In this document: positions 1 to 8,238 of the stretch, in pieces
Layout of the letters: each line of letters begins with the position of its first letter
How positions within the stretch are numbered: the stretch's first letter is position 1
Assembly: GCF_013393905.1 (NCBI RefSeq)
Contig: NZ_CP040272.1
Coordinates: forward strand, 6,457,501-6,521,500
Length of the DNA stretch: 64,000 nt
Reading direction: 5' to 3'
From: Nostoc sp. C052
Lineage (GTDB): Bacteria > Cyanobacteriota > Cyanobacteriia > Cyanobacteriales > Nostocaceae
The notes under the pieces: model-generated
The model's database searches: none
The model's input: the letters and a program-made list of their open reading frames with translations, nothing else
What the model was told of the DNA's origin: nothing
Made by a program: the position numbers and the translations under genes

Positions 1-400
1 CGCTTACTTGCTGAGAAATTAAGTCTTGCAGTTGTGCCTGAGCTGTTTGGCGCTGGAAGTTAGCACCTTCTTCTGTAGTAGCATACAAAGGTGGTAGGCG
101 ATTGAGAGCGTAAGCAGCAATATCTCCGACATCTAGAGAACTTTCGCTCGTGGCTTCAATTTCTGCGACTCGTGCGATCGCTTCTGTTAGCACTAATTCT
201 TCCATAACGTTAATGAATTGTTTGCGAGGTACCGCCACTACCTCACCAGTCAATAGCGCACCCATCAGCCGATCCAGCGCCATATACTCTTCAATTGAGA
301 GTTCAGAGGCGTTGTCACAGATTCTACCGACTTCTGCTTCCATTGCTGGTGTCAAATAACCATCCTGGAGAGCTTGTTCTACAATTTTTTCGATGCTCAT
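1..400 (-). CDS. comFB: ComFB family protein (3' end cut off by window edge)
   Basis: Reading the minus strand from the ATG at 398-400 gives an open frame of 133 codons that runs off the window edge, so the C-terminus is missing. It begins MSIEKIVEQALQDGYL and contains GDIAAYALNRLPPLYAT, which I recognise as the cyanobacterial late-competence ComFB family. Members of this family (ComFB/CdgR) have been described as cytosolic cyclic-dinucleotide receptors affecting cell size, motility or competence. The protein is mostly helical with no signal peptide or membrane segment. The next gene on the same strand (M23 peptidase) ends about 120 bases upstream of this start, so it may or may not be co-transcribed. 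Confidence 0.85.
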   Translation of the reverse strand, partial: MSIEKIVEQALQDGYLTPAMEAEVGRICDNASELSIEEYMALDRLMGALLTGEVVAVPRKQFINVMEELVLTEAIARVAEIEATSESSLDVGDIAAYALNRLPPLYATTEEGANFQRQTAQAQLQDLISQQVS

Positions 401-521
401 AATGCTTATCATCATTTATGTTAGCCAAGCAAGGTAGGGACGGTATCAATTCAATTTGTTTTGCCTAATTATCAGCAAAAAATATACAAATTATGCACAG
501 ACGTGATTAATTCCGCCTCTA

Positions 522-1457
522 CTAGTTAACGACTTTAGTTTGCCAAGGTTTTGGATCAATAGACTGTCCGTTGACATACAAACCCCAGTGTAGATGTGGC
601 CCTGTAGCAGCACCCGTTGAACCGACTGCACCAATTAGTTGACCAGCTTTCACAAAATCACCTTCTTTAACGTTAATACGACTTAGGTGCATGAAAATAC
701 TGGTTACTCCTTGACCGTGGTCAATGCCAACTACGTTACCGTGTATCCGAAACCCTTGGGATACCCTACCTACCAAAGCAACTCGCCCATCAGCTGGGGC
801 AATTACTGGTGAGCCGGTAGCACCAGCGTAGTCAAGACCACGATGATAGTAGTCCTTTGCAAATGTACCATTATAGTAGCGACGTACACCATAGTTTGTA
901 CTCATTCGCCCTGCATTTGGCTTTAGGAATACTCCATTCCAATACTTTTCTGGTGTTTGTAGCGCTTTAAAAGCTGCTACGCGCTTCAGTTCATATTCTG
1001 TAGCATCCACTCCGGCTTTGCCTGGTGGCAAAGTAATGCGTTGTACGGGGAATTTGCGATTAAGCACATTCACTGCCAAGTTTTGTACTTGACCATCTCC
1101 CGCAATCCGAAGTGTTCTATTTCCAGCTGTTTCTAATGGAGTTGTCGGAACAAAAGCCCGATACTGATTGGGTGCAATTTCAAAGGCTGGGTATGTATTC
1201 TTACCACTAGCTACTGTTGGGTTTGTACCATTTTCTGGATTATCTAGATTAATCTCCACTGAAAGTGTATCCCCTAATTTTGGATTAATGGGAGTCACCT
1301 TTACTTGTAAGGCATCTACAGGCAATGCCAAAGCGATCGGGAGAACAGCAAATATTGCCTTGAACACATTTATTGCACGACAATTGGTTGTCAAAGTTTT
1401 GACATCAAAACCGAGCAACTTTTTGTTTGAACTACTAGCGCTATTCTCAATAATCAT
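522..1457 (-). CDS. M23 family (LytM-type) metallopeptidase, membrane-anchored or secreted
   Basis: This 311-residue protein has a hydrophobic export segment at about residues 33-49, a beta-rich N-terminal half (about 50-140), and a C-terminal M23 peptidase domain (about 185-300). The zinc ligands are visible: H205 and D209 in HRGLDYAG and H288/H290 in GPHLHWG. M23 enzymes cut peptidoglycan cross-bridges in the periplasm, and with intact ligands this one should be active. The export segment lies unusually far from the first Met, so the true start may be internal or the protein may be anchored by an uncleaved signal. Downstream is comFB on the same strand. Upstream is a long repeat-bearing spacer, so it probably has its own promoter. 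Confidence 0.88.
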   Translation of the reverse strand: MIIENSASSSNKKLLGFDVKTLTTNCRAINVFKAIFAVLPIALALPVDALQVKVTPINPKLGDTLSVEINLDNPENGTNPTVASGKNTYPAFEIAPNQYRAFVPTTPLETAGNRTLRIAGDGQVQNLAVNVLNRKFPVQRITLPPGKAGVDATEYELKRVAAFKALQTPEKYWNGVFLKPNAGRMSTNYGVRRYYNGTFAKDYYHRGLDYAGATGSPVIAPADGRVALVGRVSQGFRIHGNVVGIDHGQGVTSIFMHLSRINVKEGDFVKAGQLIGAVGSTGAATGPHLHWGLYVNGQSIDPKPWQTKVVN

Positions 1458-2180
1458 ATAACTACAAAAAATCCCTTGCTTGTGTTGGAAAATAGACTAG
1501 CTTATAATCGCCAGTGTTTCCTGCTTGAAGCCGATGTTGTTGACAACCATAAATTTTCGGAGATTCTCCAGATACTTATGGATTGCAAGGGCTAATCATT
1601 TATCTGTAATTTTAGTGAATTGGTTTTAACTCTAATAACCAAGGTGTATGAAATTGAGAATGAGCATAAAATTTAGCTAGATTGATGGCAAAAATGCTCT
1701 CATGGCTTGTTATATGTGTCACTTGTTAAGCAACAAAGTAAATCCGTTGTGGTTACAGTCATTACATAAATAATACTTGAAGAAAATCTTGGAATCAACT
1801 GGACACTTTTTCAACTGGACACCAATATCACATTGTTAAGTTGAAATCGGTATGGGGAAATTACTTAAACTAAGTAAATTGACGAGGATAAATTAAACTA
1901 AGTAAGTCGGCATAATAAAACCAAACTGTGTGAAGAAAAGTAAACAAGGTTCAAACCCTTTCTCACCCTGCTCCCTGCCCCCTGCTCCCTGCCTTATCCC
2001 AACAATAATTATTTACGCCGACTTACTTAGATTAAAGAATGTAAATATATTAATATTTGCTCTTAATAGCGCTTTAACGCCAAAAAAACCACAATTTTAA
2101 TGCACAAATTTAGTCTGCAATCCCATACTTAAGATTTACTTTATAAATCGACTCTGAATGATGAAATACGGTAATCAGCT
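1458..2180. other. Gene-free spacer between M23 peptidase and devA
   Basis: No credible coding frame is present on either strand. The part next to 1457 should hold the promoter of the minus-strand peptidase gene, but I see no clear motif. The part beyond about 1890 holds the MITE-like inverted repeat listed separately, with a pyrimidine-rich CCCTGCTCC tandem inside it. The segment 2031-2180 is AT-rich and lies downstream of devA, with no strong terminator visible. Confidence 0.6.
1898..2030. repeat. MITE-like element with 18-bp terminal inverted repeats
   Basis: The left end CTAAGTAAGTCGGCATAA (1898-1915) is matched by the reverse complement of the right end at 2012-2030 with one mismatch. 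The arms enclose about 95 bp that include a direct tandem of the CCCTGCTCC type (about 1968-1994). No coding capacity exists. The architecture resembles a small non-autonomous transposable element or a mobile repeat of the kind common in Nostoc genomes. Confidence 0.6.
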
Positions 2181-2879
2181 TTAGGTTGATAGTGTTACTT
2201 TTGACTTGAGTTTGCCATCTTCCATATCAACAATGCGATCGGCAATGTCTAGGATGCGGTTGTCATGAGTAACCATTAAGATGGTACAGCCTTGTTCTTT
2301 TGCCAGTTTTTGCATGAGATTAACTACATCTCGTCCCGATTGACTATCAAGGGCGGCGGTGGGTTCATCTGCAAGGATTATTTGAGGATGACTGACTAAA
2401 GCACGAGCGATCGCTACTCGTTGTTTTTGTCCCCCAGATAGTTTATCAGGATAGTAATGCAAATGGTTTCCTAATCCTACCTGCTCTAACATCTGAGATG
2501 ACATAGCTAGTATCTTTTTTGACCCAAGATGTTTATGTAATTCCAAAGCCATTTTGACGTTTTGGAGTGCCGTTAAACTACCATGCAGGTTGTGTGCTTG
2601 GAAAATATAACCGTTACGGCGTCGCGCCTGCACTAGTTGTTCAGCACTTGCACCACAAAGTTCTCGTCCCAACACCCGCAAACTACCAGATTGAGTACAA
2701 CGCAAGCCACCCACTAATGTCAGCAAGGTAGTCTTTCCCGAACCAGAGGGCCCAGTCATCATAATAATTTCACCGGCGTTAATCTCTAAGTTGATGTTAG
2801 ATAAAACTTGCTTGCGGAGTGGGCCGTGACCGAAGTGATGGTCGAGATTCTGGATGGTGATGATGGATTGACTAGTCAT
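2181..2879 (-). CDS. devA: DevA-family ABC exporter ATPase
   Basis: This 232-residue ABC ATPase shows Walker A GPSGSGKTT (about residues 43-51), the signature LSGGQKQRVAIARAL (about 143-157) and Walker B ILADEPTAALD. It sits last in a devB-devC-devA order on the minus strand, which is the arrangement of the DevBCA exporters. In heterocystous cyanobacteria the founding DevBCA exports heterocyst glycolipids across the envelope with TolC, but these genomes carry several paralogous sets, so the substrate here is not certain. It should energise the DevC permease. The spacer to devC (81 bp) contains a perfect hairpin repeat. Confidence 0.9.
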   Translation of the reverse strand: MTSQSIITIQNLDHHFGHGPLRKQVLSNINLEINAGEIIMMTGPSGSGKTTLLTLVGGLRCTQSGSLRVLGRELCGASAEQLVQARRRNGYIFQAHNLHGSLTALQNVKMALELHKHLGSKKILAMSSQMLEQVGLGNHLHYYPDKLSGGQKQRVAIARALVSHPQIILADEPTAALDSQSGRDVVNLMQKLAKEQGCTILMVTHDNRILDIADRIVDMEDGKLKSKVTLST

Positions 2880-2905
2880 AAATAGATCGATTACTCGTGA
2901 CGATC

Positions 2906-2956
2906 GTCATTGGTCATTTGTCCTTTGTCCTTTGCAAATGATCAATGACCAATGAC
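2906..2956. repeat. Hairpin-forming heptamer-type repeat between devC and devA
   Basis: GTCATTGGTCATT (2906-2918) is perfectly complementary to AATGACCAATGAC (2944-2956), giving a 13-bp stem within the devC-devA spacer. The units belong to the short tandem repeats (TGACCAATGAC / TGACAAATGAC) that recur in this window. In a transcript it would form a stem-loop just before the devA start and could affect relative expression of devA. Confidence 0.65.
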
Positions 2957-2960
2957 AAAT

Positions 2961-4133
2961 TTAAAACATATCAGCGGGGTCGGTGGCTTGGAGTTTGCGG
3001 GTAGCGATCGCACCAGAAATGGTACACATAAGTATGGTCAGCACTAATACCTGCAATGCCCGAATCGCAGTCATGTACATGGGCAAATTTGTAGCCGTGC
3101 GAGTCAATTGGTAAAGTGCTAAAGACACTCCCAATCCAGGGAAGAAGCCCAGTGCTGCTAAGATTAACGATTCTTCAAGCACTACACCTAATAAGTAATA
3201 ATTGCGATATCCCATTGCTTTAAAGGTGGCGTATTCCCGAACGTGGGCATTAACATCGGTGGAGAGGACTTGATAGACAATAATCACACCTACCACAAAT
3301 CCCATCGATACACCCAGGCTAAAAATAAACCCAATTGGGGAATTTGTTCTCCAGAAATTATTTTCAAATTCAATAAATTCGGCGTGGGTTAATACTTTGA
3401 CATCATTTCTGAGGTAGGCTTTGAGCATTGCTGCCACTTTTTTCGGGTCATAGCCTGGTTTAAGAACAATCAAACCTAAACTGACACTGTTGGACTGTCG
3501 CCCAGAAAATAGCCGCAAAAAGTTCTGATCGCTGGTAATCAAGTTGCCATCAGAACCAAAGGAAGCCCCGACTTGAAATAAACCACTAATGGTAATGGTA
3601 CGCCGTTCTATTTCGGTAGTCAGGGTTTTACCTTGGTCAATTTGAGCGATCGCTTTTTGATAATCTCCTCTTGCACCACGATCGAACAAGACGGTATCGG
3701 GTAATTTGATTGCTTGCAATTGCTGGTTAACATCGGGTAAATCAAAAGCTGGTTTATCTGGGTTAAAACCAATAACTAACACCCCCGTCTCCCGATGCGT
3801 TTGGGGATTCTTCCAGATTGTGTTGTTGAAATACATTGGTTCCGCCGACTTCACCCCTGGTATATCCATTGCTTGGTAAAGTCGTCGACGAGAAAATGTA
3901 GACAAACTTGGCAAGTTACGGGCTTGGGGACTAGTTAAAACAATGTCTGCTTGCAAACTGCGATGCAGTCTGGTGTTACTGTCATACAACGCAGTTTGAA
4001 AGCCTAGCTGCATGAACATGAGAAGATCCGCAAAAGCAATACCTGATAATGCTACAAAAAGACGGCTTTTTTCATGATTCAGTTGCAGCCATCCTAGAGG
4101 GGTTCGCCGTCGCAGTTGTTTGAGCAATCCCAT
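2961..4133 (-). CDS. devC: DevC-family ABC exporter permease (FtsX-like)
   Basis: This 390-residue protein has the FtsX/MacB-type permease layout: one membrane segment near residues 24-45, a large periplasmic domain (about 50-265), and three C-terminal membrane segments (about 270-295, 315-345 and 355-380). It starts MGLLKQLRRRTPLGWLQL, typical of DevC. It would form the inner-membrane channel with DevB and the DevA ATPase. It lies between devB (95 bp upstream) and devA (81 bp downstream) on the same strand, so the three genes are very probably one operon. Nothing is truncated. Confidence 0.9.
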   Translation of the reverse strand: MGLLKQLRRRTPLGWLQLNHEKSRLFVALSGIAFADLLMFMQLGFQTALYDSNTRLHRSLQADIVLTSPQARNLPSLSTFSRRRLYQAMDIPGVKSAEPMYFNNTIWKNPQTHRETGVLVIGFNPDKPAFDLPDVNQQLQAIKLPDTVLFDRGARGDYQKAIAQIDQGKTLTTEIERRTITISGLFQVGASFGSDGNLITSDQNFLRLFSGRQSNSVSLGLIVLKPGYDPKKVAAMLKAYLRNDVKVLTHAEFIEFENNFWRTNSPIGFIFSLGVSMGFVVGVIIVYQVLSTDVNAHVREYATFKAMGYRNYYLLGVVLEESLILAALGFFPGLGVSLALYQLTRTATNLPMYMTAIRALQVLVLTILMCTISGAIATRKLQATDPADMF

Positions 4134-4192
4134 GATAAGAAGTGGGGAGTGGGGGGATGAGGGAGTAAGGGAGTAACGAAGAAGAATTAATA

Positions 4193-4227
4193 ACCAATGA
4201 CTAATGACAAATGACTAATGACAAATT
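4193..4227. repeat. Short tandem repeat between devB and devC
   Basis: The sequence is built from alternating units AATGACT, AATGACA and AATGACT running from about 4193 up to the devB stop codon. This heptamer type of tandem repeat also forms the hairpin in the devC-devA spacer, so both spacers of one operon have been colonised by the same repeat family. Confidence 0.65.
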
Positions 4228-5427
4228 TCACAATTCAATTACTGCCTTAACCTGCATATTGCTTAAGGTCGCAGCTTTTTGGCTGGAGGCTTCATCTAGT
4301 CGGATATGGACTTCTACTACTCTGTTGTCGATATTGCTGACGGGATCTGTGTTAATGACATTCTGCCGTCGCACTTGTAAGCCTTTGCGATCTACGATTC
4401 CCTGTAATTCAATTGGCAGAAAATCACCAATTATTCGCACTTGCTGCCCTGAATGTACTTTGCCGATATCGCTTTCGTAGACTTCGGCGATGACATACAT
4501 CTGGCTAGTTTGTCCGATATCTGCAATACCATCATTTGAGACTAATTCCCCAGGATGAGTATGGATCTCAAACACCTGCCCGTTTTGGGGCGATCGGACC
4601 TCTGCCTGTTCAAGATTGACTTTTGCCAGATTCATCGCTGCTACAGCACGATTAATTTCCGCTTGGGCGGCTTCTACATCCACTCCGCGCACTTCAGCGA
4701 TTTCATCGAGTGTTGCTGTAGCTTCTTTAACCTGTTGTTGGCTAGTTGATTGGGTACGACTTAATTGTGCTTGGGCTTCTTGCAAGCTTTTTTGGGCAGT
4801 TTCCAAGTTTAAACGCTTACTATCCCGTTGAGAAGCGGAAATTGCGCCTTGTTGATATAGTTGCTGATAACGTTCGTCTTCTGCTTGGGCGTTACGCACT
4901 TCGGCTTGAAATCGCTCAATTGTCGCTGCTTGGGCATTTATATCACCTTGGCGTTGGGCTTCTAGACGGGCGATCGCAGCTTTTTGGGCGGCAATTTCAC
5001 CGCGTTTAGCACCTGCTTTGGTGCGGTTTAGGTTAGCCTGGGCTACTTTTACCTGTTCTTGTGCCTCTTGTAAAGCTGCTTGGAGGCGATCGCGGCTGTT
5101 CAAAATTGCAATTATTTGTCCCGCCTTTACCCTATCTCCCTCCTTTACCAACAACTTTTCTACTCGACTTCCTTCAGCTGACACCGCAGCAGAGAGTTTA
5201 ATTACCTTTCCCTGTGGTTCAAGCCGTCCTAAAGCTGTTACCGTTTTTAACTGTGGTAATTGTGTTGCTGGCACTTGTGCCTCTGGATTTGCATAATTTT
5301 GCCAGCGTTTTACTATATAAAAACTTATTCCGCCAACCAATAAAGATGCAATTATACCTATAGCAACGGATGGACGCAGAATAGACTTAGGGAATGTTCT
5401 GTACCCTAGCTTTGAGTTTCGCACCAT
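4228..5427 (-). CDS. devB: DevB-family membrane fusion protein (HlyD-like)
   Basis: This 399-residue periplasmic adaptor has an N-terminal membrane anchor at about residues 21-42, a biotinyl-lipoyl-like half motif (about 65-115, with VKEGDRVKAGQIIAILN), a long Ala/Gln/Glu-rich coiled-coil hairpin (about 115-270), the second lipoyl half (NGQVFEIHTHPGE, about 285-297) and a beta-barrel C-terminus. This is the classical membrane fusion layout that links DevC to an outer-membrane TolC channel. It is first in the devBCA operon. I searched the 340 bp upstream by eye for a strict GTA-N8-TAC NtcA site and found none, so control by nitrogen is not evident. Confidence 0.9.
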   Translation of the reverse strand: MVRNSKLGYRTFPKSILRPSVAIGIIASLLVGGISFYIVKRWQNYANPEAQVPATQLPQLKTVTALGRLEPQGKVIKLSAAVSAEGSRVEKLLVKEGDRVKAGQIIAILNSRDRLQAALQEAQEQVKVAQANLNRTKAGAKRGEIAAQKAAIARLEAQRQGDINAQAATIERFQAEVRNAQAEDERYQQLYQQGAISASQRDSKRLNLETAQKSLQEAQAQLSRTQSTSQQQVKEATATLDEIAEVRGVDVEAAQAEINRAVAAMNLAKVNLEQAEVRSPQNGQVFEIHTHPGELVSNDGIADIGQTSQMYVIAEVYESDIGKVHSGQQVRIIGDFLPIELQGIVDRKGLQVRRQNVINTDPVSNIDNRVVEVHIRLDEASSQKAATLSNMQVKAVIEL

Positions 5428-5853
5428 AGATTACCTCTTAACTAGTGGCGCAGAAAAAAGAACAGATTAGGCTTTTCTCCGTACTTGTTTGCTAATTCCT
5501 ACTTTTTGAATCAGTTATTGTTGATTCATCACTTCTAAGTGCATAAAATAATTTAGAAATTGTTGAGATTTTACTTAGATAAAGTGATTTAGCTGGCTAG
5601 GATAAAAACGAATATCTCTACCAAATTATGAGGTTTATATTTTTAGCAAACTACTTTTGTTTTATGAAAGTACTCAGGTATAGTAAACGGTTTTAAATTT
5701 TCGGGTTGTAACAGCGCCAACAATCATAATCAAATTAAGTAAATAACAAAAAATATTTGGTGTAATTATGAGCGGTGGAAATTTATATAAAATTTTGATG
5801 CTTATAGTGTTTACCAATCATATTAGGTACATCATATTCCCCTCCTCGCTTGC
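5428..5853. other. Gene-free spacer upstream of devB
   Basis: This AT-rich stretch should hold the devBCA promoter, but I could not identify a convincing regulator site. No coding frame with family resemblance is visible. Its right end abuts the decayed insertion sequence that starts near 5854. Confidence 0.5.
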
Positions 5854-6116
5854 CTACAGTGTACATACAAGTCTTCCTCAAAGCGTTACCCTTTATGCCG
5901 TAGAGATTAAATCTTCTGTTGAAATTGACACCCAAAAACTGCAAAATCCTTATCCACAAGGTTGTTTGCCTTGGGCTACTCGGTTTGGGTGGATTGTCTG
6001 GATATCTCTCTCAACGACCTCCGGGAATGCCTACTCTTGTTCGAGGTTTACGGCAATTTGAATCTATCTTTTTAGGTTGGAAACTTGCTCAGGGTGGACT
6101 TGTGTATACACGGTAG
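5854..6116 (+). mobile_element. Decayed, internally deleted insertion sequence (IS4-like)
   Basis: The left end CTACAGTGTACATACAAGT (5854-5872) is the imperfect reverse complement of the right end ACTTGTGTATACACGGTAG (6098-6116). Between them lies the remnant of a transposase C-terminus, whose stop codon TAG falls exactly at the end of the right terminal repeat. Most of the transposase is missing, so the element cannot move by itself. A second copy of the right-end sequence lies at 6279-6297, suggesting another nested or adjacent insertion. No clear target-site duplication was seen. Confidence 0.55.
5919..6116 (+). pseudogene. IS4-type transposase C-terminal fragment, frameshifted
   Basis: One frame reads LQNPYPQGCLPWATR (about 5936-5980) and a second frame continues LGGLSGYLSQRPPGMPTLV and RGLRQFESIFLGWKLAQ up to the TAG at 6114-6116. 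Together they resemble the C-terminal end of Tn5/IS4-type transposases (a pattern like NP.PP.SLAWA..ARLGG..GR...PPG..TLWRGL..L). A frameshift or small deletion near 5980 separates the two halves, and the catalytic DDE region is absent. The assignment rests on remembered family pattern, not on an alignment. Confidence 0.45.
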
Positions 6117-6464
6117 CCAATACATCGGGGGGATTATCCTGGTGGATTTCTCACTTGTGAGAAATCCAGGAGTGTGGGAGGATGGGGAAGAATTCTTACC
6201 CCCCGCACTCCCCACACTCTTCTTTCCTCTGAAGCCTACACTATGCGTGAGAAATCCGGGATTAAAGGGGATAATTCGACTTGTGTGTACACGGTAGGAC
6301 TTCAAGTGGGGGAGAAATCTAAGTCATTAGCACTAATGACTAAATCGGCGGGCGGCTATCCCAGACACCCCTCTTGTTGGGATAGGATTCCCGCCGATTT
6401 TCGTTGAGGGAAAAATCAATCCTCTCTCAACTAATTTCACAGTCAGACATTCCTCAGTTAAGAG
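6117..6464. repeat. Repeat cluster with hairpins downstream of the IS remnant
   Basis: Several structures lie in this gene-free stretch. GGATTTCTCAC (6144-6154) pairs perfectly with GTGAGAAATCC (6157-6167). A solo copy of the IS end, ACTTGTGTGTACACGGTAG, is at 6279-6297. AGTCATTAG/CTAATGACT forms a palindrome near 6322-6341. AAATCGGCGGG (6342-6352) pairs with CCCGCCGATTT (6390-6400), with an inner TATCCCA/TGGGATA stem. Short frames here are repeat-derived and not credible genes. Confidence 0.55.
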
Positions 6465-7004
6465 CTATACACCTACAGGAGTCTTAGCTTTTGCTGCTGG
6501 CTTTTTACCATCTGGATCTAATGCTTCCCCTTCAATAAATGAACGCAGCATCCAAGCAATCTCCTCATGCTGTTCCAGTAGTCCAGTTAAAAAGTCAGCA
6601 GTTCCTTGATCGTGAAACTTGTCACCAGACTGATCTACATGATCTCTTAAGTTACGAATAACCTGCTCGTGGTCATCCACTAGATTAGCTACCATCCCCG
6701 TAGCTGTGGGAACATTACCAGCATGTTCCTTGAGGGTAGCAAGCTTGAGAAATCCCTCTAAAGTGCCAACGGGATAACCGCCCAAAGCACGAACCCGCTC
6801 TGCCAAGGCATCAATATTTAAAGTCAATTTTTGGTAGTGTTCTTCCCAAAGCTGGTGCAAAGAGCGGAACTGAGGGCCGACGACATCCCAGTGGTACTTT
6901 TTGGTTTTCACCAACAATAAATATGCATCTGCCAAATCTTGATTTAACAGATTAATTACACCTTGACGCTGTTCTTCGGTCAAACCAATGTTTATCGCGC
7001 GCAT
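6465..7004 (-). CDS. dps: Dps-family ferritin-like protein
   Basis: This 179-residue protein carries the Dps ferroxidase residues at the expected spacing: H38 in KKYHWDV, H50, and D65 with E69 in NIDALAER. Dps proteins form 12-subunit cages that oxidise Fe(II) with hydrogen peroxide, store iron and protect DNA. The Lys/Ala-rich tail (about 168-179) is similar to the disordered tails of other Dps proteins. Nostoc species have several Dps paralogs and I cannot tell which one this is. The gene stands alone on the minus strand with its own upstream spacer. Confidence 0.9.
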   Translation of the reverse strand: MRAINIGLTEEQRQGVINLLNQDLADAYLLLVKTKKYHWDVVGPQFRSLHQLWEEHYQKLTLNIDALAERVRALGGYPVGTLEGFLKLATLKEHAGNVPTATGMVANLVDDHEQVIRNLRDHVDQSGDKFHDQGTADFLTGLLEQHEEIAWMLRSFIEGEALDPDGKKPAAKAKTPVGV

Positions 7005-7353
7005 TATTTTTCATCCCTAAGCAAACTTATTTATTAACTTCCCAAATTTTCTACCTAATCCACATCAACCAAAGGAAGCATTATGAGTTTAAATTAATTA
7101 TCACATTACATACTTGTACCTATGTCTTAATAGGTAGTATCGCAAGGCAGAATTAAAAATTCAAAAATAATACAGCTTTGAACTCAAAACTAAAGTTTTT
7201 ATTTCTTCTTTTATACACCCTACACCCTTTTCTTGTAAGAAAACTCCGCAAAGTATCTAGCCTATTTCCCTAAGTTTCTAACAATTAATAATGGGCGATC
7301 GCGTAAAAGCGATCGCCCATTACTACCGACAAGTTACCAAGATATTAACTCTG
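7005..7353. other. Gene-free spacer between dps and the 7354-7710 gene
   Basis: The spacer holds the upstream region of dps (minus strand, start at 7004) and, at 7289-7322, the HIP1-containing hairpin listed as a terminator for the neighbouring gene. No coding frame is supported. Confidence 0.5.
7289..7322 (-). terminator. HIP1-containing hairpin terminator
   Basis: TAATGGGCGATCGC (7289-7302) and its perfect complement GCGATCGCCCATTA (7309-7322) enclose a 6-base loop. The structure lies about 30 bases past the stop of the minus-strand gene at 7354. Two HIP1 octamers face each other to make the stem. The run of T after it is weak, so termination strength is uncertain. Confidence 0.55.
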
Positions 7354-7710
7354 TTACTTACCTGTAACTTTATCCAATAAATTCTTTACATTTTCTTCTA
7401 CTGAATTTGCGCTCTGCGAATTTCCAGGATTCTTTTGTTGGTCAATATCAGCATCTCCCTGAACCTCATTAAGTCCTTTGTTAGACTCCTTTTGAACCTT
7501 TTTCAGTCCCGCTGGTGGTTCTTTAGCAGCTTCGTCGGTTTTGCGCTGAATATCAAGTAGTTGTGTAGTACCTTCGGTAGGCTTACTTTGGTAGCTATCG
7601 ATTGCAAAAGCAGGAAAAGCATTAGAAAATAATACTAGGGCACAAGTAAAAGCCACTACTAGAAAACGTACTGGACGGAAAATAGATAAAACAGAAGCAA
7701 TAGTCTTCAT
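7354..7710 (-). CDS. Small secreted protein, low-temperature-induced-protein-like
   Basis: This 118-residue protein has a long signal peptide (about residues 1-36, ending AFPAFA before IDSYQSK) and a hydrophilic, Lys/Gln/Asn-rich mature part with no cysteine. The start of the mature region (SYQSKPTEGTTQLLDIQRKT) resembles small Nostoc proteins annotated as low-temperature-induced protein; the molecular function of that family is not established. It should be located in the periplasm or thylakoid lumen. It is a single gene followed by a hairpin terminator. Confidence 0.65.
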   Translation of the reverse strand: MKTIASVLSIFRPVRFLVVAFTCALVLFSNAFPAFAIDSYQSKPTEGTTQLLDIQRKTDEAAKEPPAGLKKVQKESNKGLNEVQGDADIDQQKNPGNSQSANSVEENVKNLLDKVTGK

Positions 7711-8238
7711 TTGAAATCCTCGTTAACAGCTTTAACAACGCAGAACTTTCACAGAAAGAGCGAAGCACATACCCTTATTTAGCAATTTGAGCAATAATAA
7801 AAATTGTCAGCTACGCTTCAATCTAGAAGTTCTTGAAAAATGAACCTGAAGTTCAAATTTAAGCTCTTCTTTTCAGGTTCCTTGCTTATACTTTTACTTT
7901 TAAAATACTAATGTCTGCATCAATCTCTAGAATGAAGTTGACTATATCTTTAGTTGTAATAAGATCAATCTCTAGGTATATCGACTGAATCTTTAATGGC
8001 TCTGCTATTGATGTTCAGTTAGCTCAACTTTATCTAATCAAAGAACTTTTTGGATTAATACGGTTCAGTTCAACCCAAAATCTCTAGTAGAGACGCATTA
8101 GCTTGATGGGGCGAAGCTTTGCGTCTCTAAAAGTCTAAAATCAGTAGCACAAATCCTTCACCCAAGCGTATTGCTTTAAGCACTATGCACCTGAGACAAT
8201 TTCTATCAAGTATGAATTTATACAGAAAATATTTTCCT
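7711..8238. other. Gene-free spacer with two hairpins
   Basis: No credible frame is present. GAACCTGAA near 7841 pairs with TTCAGGTTC near 7873-7881. AGAGACGCA (8089-8097) pairs with TGCGTCTCT (8120-8128), a structure of the GAGACGC repeat type seen elsewhere in the window. The second hairpin lies about 110 bases past the stop of the 8239-9339 gene. The left part must contain the promoter of the 7354-7710 gene. Confidence 0.45.

Noticed and set aside
1920..1975. GGTTCAAACCC as part of a tRNA
   Set aside because: No cloverleaf stems can be drawn around it; it is within the MITE-like repeat. No tRNA was found in the window.
5428..5853. Possible NtcA site upstream of devB
   Set aside because: GTA and TAC triplets are present but not at the 8-base spacing.
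6072..6407. Several overlapping short frames around 6072-6407 on both strands
   Set aside because: They are made of hairpin repeats and copies of the IS end; they have no start signal.
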